Part shown: one piece after another, positions 48,706-57,879 of the stretch | Numbering within the stretch: position 1 is the first letter of the stretch | Layout of the letters: the number at the start of each line of letters is the position of its first letter | Assembly (NCBI GenBank): GCA_049487715.1 | Contig: CP150565.1 | Location: 186,001-250,000, forward strand | DNA from: Pycnococcus provasolii | Taxonomy: Eukaryota > Chlorophyta > Pseudoscourfieldiophyceae > Pseudoscourfieldiales | DNA: 64,000 nucleotides | Direction: 5' to 3' | Program-made: the position numbers and the translations under genes | The notes under the pieces: model-generated | What the model was told of the DNA's origin: nothing | Databases searched by the model: none | Seen by the model: only the letters and a program-made list of their open reading frames with translations

Positions 48706-50682
48706 TTAGAGCTCGTGAGGTTGGCCCACGTCCAAACCAACATCCACCACCTCCATTCGCGTGTCGGGTGCACCACGAAGTCCTGCAATGTACCGCAAGG
48801 GTCGCACCATCGTCTGGCCCTTGGACACAGCGTATTGCGTCGAAGAGTCCTTGGGCAGGTAGACCTGCGTCTCCGATGTGCGGCGAAAGGTGGATACATT
48901 CGATTGTGTCGATTTGGTGACGCACTGGCGCAGGTTTGCCAACCGAAGCGCCTTGCGTCGCAGTGCCCACTCGTTCCACTCATAGTTCGTGTCAACGCGC
49001 TTCTCGCAGAAGTGAGTTGGAGTTTGCGTGCCAAATTCCCGCGCGAGAGGCGTCGCCACGGCGGCGAGCGCCTCATCAGCGTCGCATGCAGGGAGCTCAC
49101 TGCTGAGTCGCAGGATGCCGCAAAGTGGCGGATTGGCCTTGGTGACATTCATCACCTGCCCAAAGTAGTCGCTCGGCTGTGCGGCGAAGAGAGCCAGATT
49201 TTCCTCAGAGACGAAGCCGTAGTAGCGCCCGCCCCACTTCACACCACCAATGCGCAGGTCTGCACTTGTGAGGTAGCCCGCGCGCAGCACGATGCATACG
49301 GGGTCGCAGCCGTCCAGAGCAAGCAGCGGAGACTCCTCGCCAGTACCACCACCGCTGCCTGTAACCGCGCCACTCGCCATGGAAGGATCCGCCGACGCTT
49401 CTCCGCCGCCTAGATTGTCTATGGTTCCACGAAAGAGGCGCTCCATCGTCGCGCCGTCCACACGTGTAACACCAGCCTCTGCCTCCGCCGCTGCAGGGTC
49501 TGCTGGTGCAGGCGGTGCAGCGTCGCACATCAGCGCGCCACCACCTCGGACGATTGCCACAGCCTCGTTACGATCCCGCATCGTCGCTGCTGATGTGTAC
49601 GCCACCGCTCCCGTCTCGAAGCCTGCAAGCTGCTCGTAGACATAGCTCAGGCCACGCACGCGCCGGTATTCTTCATCAGCCGCAACGTGTAGGGTGCCTA
49701 GCTGAGCGAATCGCGGATAAACCTTGTCCTTTGGGACGGCGGTTCGGCTGCCGACGAGTGCCTTGAGAGCGGCTATCTCGTCAAGCATCGCCTCCTCGAA
49801 TGCACGCAGTGCTTGCGCACTGTTCTTGAGCTCGTCCTGCAGGCGTCCCATCGCCCCGACATGTTGCCTTCGATTAAGCACCTCGTCACGCATACGCGCC
49901 ACCGACGCGTCACTGGGCGGAGCCGCTACAGCGCGCGCGTCGCACACGCACATAACGATCTCCATCTCCGCTCGCGATCGCGCGGCAGACGCCTCCAGCT
50001 CAGCGGCAAGTGCGACACAAGCTGAGAGCGGCTCGCCTGGGGTGGTGGGAATAGACGCTCCACCTCGACCGAGTGCGCGATTGTACAGGAGTATGCCGAG
50101 TGCGATGTGGCTGAGCTCGTTGAGCTGCTCTCGTCGCTCCGACTTGCCGAGTGCAAGGTATCGTCCGACGGCGTGCGCGGGAACCACGCTCTGCAACGTG
50201 GTTGTAATTTCAGACTCAGCCTCGTCTGTGCTCTCTTCGAGCCTCGTCGTCTCGACGACAAACCTTCGAATATCCTCGTTGACCTTCGCGAGAGCCGCTG
50301 GGGAGCTCCGTTCCGTCGCCCTGGTATTCACTGCTGCCGCCTGCAGCACGGCGAGTTTCCCCTCCATTTTCTTACGTTCCGCTTCGCTGTTTAGCTCCTC
50401 ACTTCGCCTTGCGGATGCCTCAGTAGCCTGCGCGAACAAGGCAAGCGTTGCGGGGCTGTCTTTCTGCATGGCGCGTTCCGCCACCACGCTGGCGAGTGAC
50501 GCTCTCATCTCTGGCGTCGCCGCGTGTACCGAGTACTTCGTCGGCTCGGTGGTGCAGAGCGCGTTCGCCAGCAGCGCCGCATACGACGCCTCTATGCTGA
50601 CACCGTTCGCCTCGCGGACTCTTTGTATAGCGAGCGCGCATACGGCACGGAGCGGCTCGGTGACGAGCTCTGAGGCGGACAT
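48706..50682 (-). CDS. CFAP206: CFAP206, radial-spoke-associated axonemal protein
   Basis: 658 residues from the ATG at 50682, close to the usual CFAP206 length (about 620). The first two thirds are mainly helical and Ala/Glu-rich. The C-terminal third carries the family signature: GGVKWGGRYYGFVSEENLAL, FAAQPSDYFG, then FGTQTPTHFCEKRVDTNYEW, NEWALRRKALRLANLRQC and STQTQVYLPKD-like strings (ETQVYLPKDSSTQYA). CFAP206/FAP206 docks radial spoke RS2 and dynein c on axonemal doublets in ciliates and mammals. An insert of ~60 Ala/Gly/Asp-rich residues (about 385-445) precedes the signature. The gene converges on the phosphodiesterase gene (114 bp between stops) and is divergent from the Na+/H+ exchanger. 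Confidence 0.9.
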   Translation of the reverse strand: MSASELVTEPLRAVCALAIQRVREANGVSIEASYAALLANALCTTEPTKYSVHAATPEMRASLASVVAERAMQKDSPATLALFAQATEASARRSEELNSEAERKKMEGKLAVLQAAAVNTRATERSSPAALAKVNEDIRRFVVETTRLEESTDEAESEITTTLQSVVPAHAVGRYLALGKSERREQLNELSHIALGILLYNRALGRGGASIPTTPGEPLSACVALAAELEASAARSRAEMEIVMCVCDARAVAAPPSDASVARMRDEVLNRRQHVGAMGRLQDELKNSAQALRAFEEAMLDEIAALKALVGSRTAVPKDKVYPRFAQLGTLHVAADEEYRRVRGLSYVYEQLAGFETGAVAYTSAATMRDRNEAVAIVRGGGALMCDAAPPAPADPAAAEAEAGVTRVDGATMERLFRGTIDNLGGGEASADPSMASGAVTGSGGGTGEESPLLALDGCDPVCIVLRAGYLTSADLRIGGVKWGGRYYGFVSEENLALFAAQPSDYFGQVMNVTKANPPLCGILRLSSELPACDADEALAAVATPLAREFGTQTPTHFCEKRVDTNYEWNEWALRRKALRLANLRQCVTKSTQSNVSTFRRTSETQVYLPKDSSTQYAVSKGQTMVRPLRYIAGLRGAPDTRMEVVDVGLDVGQPHEL

Positions 50683-51323
50683 GAGCTCTGAGGGGGCCTA
50701 TTCCCTGTGGTCGTCGTCTTTCTCTCTCTCTGTTTTTGGTTCAGGCGAAGGCGAAGGAGGCGGGGGCGAGGGCGAGGGCCTTGCCGTGGGGGGGTTGCGC
50801 ACCCTAATGCAACGCACGAACTGCTCGCTCGGAGCCTCTGAGGGAGTGCACTGGTTGCCGACGAGAACGAGCAGACCAGACCAGTTTGTTCTCCTCTCCT
50901 ATCGTAGTGATAATACCCGTGTTCGGGCTCCCTCCGTGTGGCGTGTGGCGTGTGCTACCTCTATGTCCTGTAGGTCCGTGTGTGCCCTGCCCGTCCCTTT
51001 CCGTCCTCAGGCCTCAGGCTGTCAGGCCTAGGGTGATTGGGACCCGTTGGGTTAGTTAAGGCACACCCTTAGACTAACTTTATCAGTCCGTCCGTCTCCA
51101 GCTCTGCTTCTTGCGCTTGCTTGTTGTGATTGTGCTTTACCTTGTTTTTTTTACCCTTCCTAGAGGGTGGCATGCACGCACCGTTCGGTTGTTTTCCTTG
51201 TTTGTTTGAGGATCCGTCCTTGCTCCTACCTCGTTATCCTGGATTTATCTCATCCAGGGAAAGTTAAAAGTCCTCGGCGCTCTCCTATCCGCGGACTCCG
51301 CGAATCCAAGCACGACGCAGGGG
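50683..51323. other. divergent promoter region
   Basis: 641 bp between CFAP206 and the Na+/H+ exchanger starts. Contains GGCGAGGGCGAGGGCG-type repeats (50753-50778) and T-rich stretches. No gene is seen. Confidence 0.45.
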
Positions 51324-54300
51324 ATGGCCAAGTCAAGGCCACGCATGAAAGCCGTGCGGCCGCGCCTGCGCGCGGCCGTGTTCGCTCTAGCATTGCTAGT
51401 CACCTGCGCGCACGCAGCCAAGGAGGAATTCGAGGTGAGCGGTCACGATGCTATCGACCACTCACACGTGGACCACTCCTATTACACAATTCTCTTCCTC
51501 ATGGTGACGGTCGGCATAGGTGGTCTAGTGCACGAGACACTGCACTATTTCCACAGCTCTATACCGTACACGGTCTGCATTCTCGTTCTCGGCATGCTCG
51601 TGGGTGCCGCCAAAGAAGCTTTTGACTTTGGCGAACTTGGGCAGTCGATGGAACGTTGGGGCAAGATAGACCCGCATATGCTCCTGTACTCGTTCCTTCC
51701 CGCTCTGCTATTTGGCGACGGGTGTACAATCAATTTCCATCTCATCAAAAAGACGTTTGGCCAGATCTTGCTGCTTGCCTGCCCGGGAGTGCTGCTTGGT
51801 TCGTTTCTCACGGCATGTGTTGCTAAGTTCGTCTTGCCGTACGGGTGGTCTTGGGATCTCTCGATGGCGTTTGGCTCGATACTTGCTGCCACTGACCCGG
51901 TGGCCGTTGTCGCGTTGCTGAAAGCTGTCGGAGCGTCGCCAAAGCTCACCATGCTTATCGCCGGTGAAAGCCTTCTGAATGACGGCACGGCTGTCGTCAT
52001 TTTCTCGCTATTCCTTAGAATGATTCAGGGCGAGCGCTTTGATGGGCCAGCGATTGTTGAATTTGCGGCAAAGGTTTCGCTTGGCGGTCCCGCAGTTGGA
52101 CTGGCGTGTGGGCTTCTGTGCATCTTGCTGCTAAACTTCTCGGACGATTCGCATGTTGAAGTGGCATACACAGTTTCCTTCTCGTATCTGAGCTTTTACA
52201 TCGCCGAAAGTATTGCAGGTGTTTCGGGTGTATTGTCAACAGTCACGTTTGCGGTCACCTTTGCGGCGTATGCTTGGCCGTACGTCAAGAATCACCACGT
52301 CACACATGAAATTTGGCACTTTGTGGAGTTCAGCTTCAACACCGTCTTGTTCATTCTTTCCGGATTCATCATTGGAATGCAGTTGCACCAGTACCTCGGT
52401 GTGTATATCAAAGGGGAAGAATTTGCCTATCTCGTCGTCTTGTACATCTTCGCGATTCTAATCCGCAGTGTGATGTTTGCTCTCTTCTTCCCAATACTTC
52501 AACAGCTCGGCTATGGCGTGACATTAAAAGAGTGCGCCGTAATGGTGTGGGGTGGCCTGCGCGGGGCGATTGGCCTTGCCCTAGCCATCGTGATCGAGCA
52601 CGAACCGAAAGTTGAGAAGAAAGACTCAATTCGCATATTCTTCTTCGTGGGGGGCATCGCTGTGATGACTATGCTGATTAATGCCACAACAGCAAAAGCG
52701 CTTATGGTGAAACTGGGAATGACCAAGGAGACGTACGCTGAGGTGCAGGTTTACAAGGATATGCGACGTCGAATTTCATCGGATCTTTACAAGTTCTACA
52801 TGAAGTTCAAGTTTGTTGAGATGTTCAACATGCATAACCCCTCTGTCGTCAAGAACACCGTATCAGCCATTGAGCTGCACCAACGTGTGATGAATGGCGA
52901 GGTTGATGATGTAGAGGAAATTATACATGAGCGGGCTGCCCAGCTTCACGATGTGGGTCCTCGCGAACCTGGCAAGAAGAATGTGGCTCAATCGTTCCTA
53001 GCTGCGTCAGGGGACTTCATGGCACTGTTCAGGCGCAGCGCGAAAAAAAGGAGAGAAATGAGCGCGAAGAAACAAACCAGCTTTGAGGCTGATGTGAACT
53101 CCGCAGAATTCCTCCTCAAGCTCGTCAACGATGGCAGGCTCATAAAAACGAGTGAGGTGAGTGGCCTTGATGAAGTGCTTAAAGAGATTGTCGAAGATCC
53201 GGGAGGCGAGATGATGACAGCAGTGCGCAGCATATTTATATCGATGATCCGAAAGTCATACTGGGAGATGGTGGAAAATGGATCGCTGCCAGAAGGCGGA
53301 AACTGTACCATTCTCACTAATGCATGCGATTTCGCCCAAGATTACTGTACTAAAGGCGTGGCTGATTGGATGTACATTCAGCATTTCATGGTGCCAAATG
53401 CTGTAAGTCTCTCTCGATAAACTAACCGCGAACAATAATGATGATAAAGATGTACTAACATAACACACCAAACAATCAAACAGTCACTTTTGAGACTCAT
53501 CGAGTGGATAAAGCCATTGTCAAAATTGCCCGCAGGATCAAGACTGTTCCTTTCTCTGAAGCGTTTCATCGACCATTTTAAGCGCTCCGTGACGTGGGAG
53601 GACACGGTGCATCTTGCGAGTGCCTACGTCGAGGCTCATGTGCGAGCGCGTGTTCAAATCGTGTCGTATTTGGGGAAAGACTCGACTGCTGATACGCTTG
53701 AGGAGAAACGGATCTGCTGGGAGTCAAAGCTTCTATGTGCGGTCGCGGAGTCAATCATCGATAAGGCTCGTGCCAATCAGCCTGGGGTTGCACAGCGTGT
53801 GCACACTGAACAAATGTGCGAGGCGCTTCTACATCAGCAGGTAAAGATGATCAATACGCTACAGAACCAAGGATTGCTTACAGCGGCAGTGGCAAAACAC
53901 CTACTGAACGACGTGCAGCATGATCACCATTCACTCAGCACCCTTGAATGGGGTTCGATGTTCTACGAGAAGACGGGAAACGAAAAAGCTGCTGTACCCA
54001 TGTCTCTTCGCAAGAAGAATCTTGCTAAGGTATTTCAGAAGCACGAAAACACGAACAAGGTCTTTCCGTCGTCAATTATAAAATCTGAGAATAACCAGGT
54101 CAATACGGTCGAAGACTTTTACGACGGCTGGAATCTCAATTGCGAATCCGACGTTGGGAGCTCCCTGAAATGGTATGCCGATGCCATCAAGGAAACAAAG
54201 CAAGAATCGCCAGGTAACGGGCATTCGTTAAGTCCAGATGAGGACATGGTGCAACCGTATAACAACTCTTTCATCCAAGACGTCGGGCGCACCAAAAGCA

Positions 54301-54768
54301 ATAATTTGGTTCAGACCAACTTTCATCAAGTTGAGAAATTGAATCGTGAGGCGGATGGGCGCCGGCAAGCCTTCTTTTCCAATGAATCAGATGTTGAGGT
54401 GATCACCAAAGTTGACAGAGCTTACAAGGACATCAAAGATCTCTTTGAACTTCTACACCGAGGCCGGGATGAAACGATTGGAAACCATGTGGTAAGTCTC
54501 CCCGAACAATTTATGTCTCGCACGGCTAGAATAGAATGACAAACACTGACGTAACACACTAATCCAACAGGGCTTGTTTGGCCGTCGTGTCCTTATTACC
54601 GATGACCAGGGTGTCTCAAGGGAGATCTTCGATAGGAGACGTCGATCACTAAAAATGAGTCTCGGATTGCATCGAAAGTCACTGCAACTCCAATCTTACG
54701 GTTCGGATGAAAACCTCGATACTCTTGCCGAGAGAGTAGAGATGACCGAAATTAGGAGTATTGTATAG
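51324..54768 (+). CDS. Na+/H+ exchanger (CPA1 family, SOS1/NHE type), three exons
   Basis: Exons 51324-53402, 53484-54491 and 54571-54768; both introns are phase 0 and start GTAAGT. The product has 1094 residues. An N-terminal signal sequence (AAVFALALLVTCAHA) and about 12 membrane spans fill residues 20-470. ILAATDPVAVVALLKAVGAS and GESLLNDGTAVVIFSLFLR carry the conserved TDP and ND ion-binding residues, and VMVWGGLRGAIGLALAIVIE is the canonical helix 11. A long cytoplasmic region (about 480-1094) follows, helical and charged, with no cyclic-nucleotide-binding domain recognised. Length and layout resemble plant SOS1 and animal sperm-type NHE, but the voltage-sensor domain of the latter is absent. 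Exchanges Na+ for H+ across plasma or flagellar membrane. Converges on GH35 with 42 bp between stops. Confidence 0.88.
53403..53483 (+). other. intron 1 of the Na+/H+ exchanger gene
   Basis: 81 bp, GTAAGTCT at the 5' end, GTACTAAC branch-like site and ATAACACACCAAACAATCAAACAG at the 3' end. Contains in-frame stops; removal joins two frames in phase 0. Confidence 0.9.
54492..54570 (+). other. intron 2 of the Na+/H+ exchanger gene
   Basis: 79 bp, GTAAGTCT at the 5' end and GTAACACACTAATCCAACAG at the 3' end. Nearly the same terminal sequences as intron 1 and the FAD oxidase intron. Confidence 0.88.
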
Positions 54769-54810
54769 ATGAATTACACAACAAGAAAGTACAACATGTA
54801 AAATTAACCC

Positions 54811-57375
54811 TCACATTTCATCCACAACCTCGGAAACCTTCCTATCACACTGTACCATGTCGAACCCACTCTTCACCTCAACAATGCGCACATCAGACGT
54901 GTCGCCTCCAATCTCCTCGAGAAGTACCACCTCAGCATGATGCACATCACATGACGACGATGAATTGAGAACGTCTGCCGGTATCTTATACACTTTCTGA
55001 CTTGGCTCCCCACATCCCTTTAGACAAGTCCAAGGCTGGAAGCTGCCAATGCGATCTTCGCAAGCTTCAGCGCCTTGACACGAAGCCACGCAGGTCCCTT
55101 GGGACGGAGCGTATTGGGCATTAAGCAAGAAAAATCGGCCAATGTAGCGTCCGTTGACGAAAGCCTGTCCCTTGCGCATGCCAGACAGAACAAGACCAAA
55201 TCCGTAAGATGCTGATACGCGATAAGTCGGTGGCAATGGTACGCACGCCTTCGTCCATGTCATCGCGGCAACATGGCTTGTACATGAAGAAAACGAACTC
55301 TGTGGAGGTATTTTTGGAAAGAACCCTGCTTGCCTCCACCCGACGATTGGTACAGACGACGTGTTTTTAGCGTCGAGGAGCGACATCGTAGCGCCTCGCG
55401 TTATGCCCATGAATGCATTCTCGAAATAATACGGCCCGTAGTTTGATGTTCCAAGCCGACCGGCAAGAACTTGTACGTTAGGTCGCGAGGCAGGCGATAA
55501 TTTGATCGTGACGGTCAAACTCGATGCACCCCACGGGTAGCCAGCTTCATCTCGCTTTTGCATGCGCAACGGAGGAAAGATTGACAGTTTCTGAGAGACA
55601 TGCGGTCGAAGCGGACTAATAGGTATTGTGCCATCAATGCCGCTATTAATAGCGTGCAAGGTCGTGGCAACGAGACTCTCGTTCACAAAGACGTTTGCGT
55701 AATCCAAGATTCCATCAAATGTAAGACAGACACTGGTGACGTTATTGCCGTGCGGTAGTGGAAGACTGGTTGGTTCGTACCACGCATAGTCGGCGGTGCC
55801 GCGCGTGAGATCCAACAGATTTAGAGGTGAGTCCGAATGAACGACGCTCGAGTCTTTTGTTGAATTCGGCACGCCAATTGGCTCATTCGAACACACCCAA
55901 CGAGTCGGAATGGCTGAATGTGTGATAAACGTGTCATCGCCTGACAGCTTCGACGCCGACGAGCTAACACGATCAGCTGTATTGTATGCCTTGTCAAAAT
56001 CGCAATCAGGCAGCACAGTCACCGACCAGGGTGGAATGGCCATGACATCCTCCGTCTCAATCTGATTCATCGATTCGTTTTGGAGAATTCGATTCCATTG
56101 TGCCTTGCTGAGTATGGCAGTGTCGCTCGGTTTCGTTGCGGCATTGATTATGTATGCTGCACAAGAATCTGTGCCCTCGGTGCGATACAGCATCAGTGTG
56201 ACATTCAAGGATCCAAGAGGTAATGTCCTTGGTTGTGGGCGTGATGCTTTGAATGTAGCATGACTTGCACGCTCGAGCGAAAAATGCAGAGCTTTCAGCG
56301 AGTAGTACTTCGGCCTCTTGAAGCCATACTCGTCGAGTGGTGCATCGTAGTCATACGATGTTATGATCCCTGGACCTCCGCTACGCCCCATCGTGTTCGT
56401 ACCACCGTAGTACATGTAGTAATTGAAGAACGATCCTCCATTCGCGACGAAGCGGGCGATGGCAAACGCTGTGTCGCGAGCAGGGCGAGCCGGTCTTGGC
56501 TGACCCCATGCCGTGAACCAGCCACTCCAAACTTCTGTCCATCCTTTCGGTGAATCACTCCGTGCTGGCTCGAACTCATCGCAGTAAAATCCGTTGCACG
56601 TATTGACAATACCAGATGGCACGTCGTTCGGCTGTTGGCACATGATCCACGGGATCCGCAAAGAAAAAGCACGATTGAGGCGGTTGACCGTGCTTCCAAG
56701 GTGCTGCACGTACCGCACGCCAGCTTCGCCGTAGCTCGACTCGATGTTGCCGTATTCGTTTTCTATCTGAAGCATGATGACAGGTCCACCTTCAGAGAAG
56801 AGAAGGTCTTTCGCGTGAAGGTGTCGGATCACGGCGGTGACGAAAGTGTCGCTTAATTTTTCCCACGTCGTGTCATTCGTGCGAATCGCAGACATGCCGT
56901 GAGAAGTTTTCTCGAGGTCGTGCAGCCACCACGGTATTCCTCCAAGCTCCCACTCAGCGCAAATGTACGGACCGATGCGGACAATCGCATACAATCCTTC
57001 CTTCTTCGCCTGTTCGAGAAACAGGGTGACATTGTACGGATGACGGTCGAGCTGAGGTTCACCCCCGTCTGGCTTGGTCGGCGAGTGCACATTCCACATG
57101 ATGAGAGTCTCCACCGCATTCAGGCCGCCTTGACGCATGGCGCGAAATATGGACGGCCACTCTTCAGGTGATGCACGAGGGTAGTGGAAGCTACCAGCCC
57201 GTATGAGTTTGCGCTCTCGATGGCCAAACCCATCCTCGAAAATGAACGAGCGTGCGTCAAACGAAACGCGACCAAGCCCACGCTTCAGTCGAGGCGTGGT
57301 AGACGCCGCCGACGACGACGGTGCGCAAGCGCAGAACAGGCCGAGAGCGAAGAGACCACGAACCAGAGTCGCCAT
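54811..57375 (-). CDS. GH35 beta-galactosidase, secreted
   Basis: 854 residues from the ATG at 57375, of plant beta-galactosidase size. The signal peptide is GLFALGLFCACAPSSSAAS. The catalytic barrel shows RAGSFHYPRASPEEWP, GGLNAVETLIMWNVHSP and IGPYICAEWELGGIP. The acid/base Glu207 lies in QIENEYGN and the nucleophile Glu281 in GWTEVWSGWF; YYGGTNTMGRSGGPGIITSY and DYDAPLDEYG complete the plant-type signature. C-terminal jelly-roll domains follow, with SQGTCVASCQGAEACED and Cys-rich CLKGCGEPSQ near the end. It removes terminal beta-D-galactose from cell-wall polymers or glycoproteins outside the cell. No plant SUEL lectin domain is evident beyond this Cys-rich tail. Sequons for N-glycosylation are frequent. 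Confidence 0.93.
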   Translation of the reverse strand: MATLVRGLFALGLFCACAPSSSAASTTPRLKRGLGRVSFDARSFIFEDGFGHRERKLIRAGSFHYPRASPEEWPSIFRAMRQGGLNAVETLIMWNVHSPTKPDGGEPQLDRHPYNVTLFLEQAKKEGLYAIVRIGPYICAEWELGGIPWWLHDLEKTSHGMSAIRTNDTTWEKLSDTFVTAVIRHLHAKDLLFSEGGPVIMLQIENEYGNIESSYGEAGVRYVQHLGSTVNRLNRAFSLRIPWIMCQQPNDVPSGIVNTCNGFYCDEFEPARSDSPKGWTEVWSGWFTAWGQPRPARPARDTAFAIARFVANGGSFFNYYMYYGGTNTMGRSGGPGIITSYDYDAPLDEYGFKRPKYYSLKALHFSLERASHATFKASRPQPRTLPLGSLNVTLMLYRTEGTDSCAAYIINAATKPSDTAILSKAQWNRILQNESMNQIETEDVMAIPPWSVTVLPDCDFDKAYNTADRVSSSASKLSGDDTFITHSAIPTRWVCSNEPIGVPNSTKDSSVVHSDSPLNLLDLTRGTADYAWYEPTSLPLPHGNNVTSVCLTFDGILDYANVFVNESLVATTLHAINSGIDGTIPISPLRPHVSQKLSIFPPLRMQKRDEAGYPWGASSLTVTIKLSPASRPNVQVLAGRLGTSNYGPYYFENAFMGITRGATMSLLDAKNTSSVPIVGWRQAGFFPKIPPQSSFSSCTSHVAAMTWTKACVPLPPTYRVSASYGFGLVLSGMRKGQAFVNGRYIGRFFLLNAQYAPSQGTCVASCQGAEACEDRIGSFQPWTCLKGCGEPSQKVYKIPADVLNSSSSCDVHHAEVVLLEEIGGDTSDVRIVEVKSGFDMVQCDRKVSEVVDEM

Positions 57376-57879
57376 GTGGAATCCTACACGTGTGACGTGG
57401 ATGGAGGCGGGCGGGAGGGCAGCCTGGCTTCGGGGAAGAGACTACTAAGAAAGAGAAAGGAAAAGGCGGTCCCTGTACCCGTATCCCCATACATTCGCGA
57501 AATACATCTGGCAGTCTGGGTTATGCGAAACGGAACTATCCAAAATGGAATAGGGGTGCGGGTCCAAAACCCTGGCCGCTTTTCTTTTCGTGGGACCCCC
57601 CCCGGGGCCCCTCCTTCCAGTTACGCCCTCACGCCACTCTTGACCAGACTAGCTTAGCACTGGGCATTGGCCATCACTGTGCACATTCCCTTGAGTGAGG
57701 GCGGCCACTTGCGTTGCTATTCAGTCTCACTGGCTGGCTGGCTGGCTGGCTGGCTTGGTCTGTATCTTCAAACTTCGCACTTCGGACTTACTTTACTTGT
57801 CTTGGCGTTTGCGGCCTTGCGGTTTTGCGTTCTTGCGATCTTGCGTTCTTGTGCGGTGGCAGTGATCATTCGTTAGGCC
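57376..57879. other. divergent promoter region
   Basis: 504 bp between GH35 and the ankyrin gene. Has a (CTGG)n-type repeat, TGGCTGGCTGGCTGGCTGGC at 57732, and a TTGCG(T/A)TCTTGCG repeat (57815-57850). No gene is seen. Confidence 0.45.
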
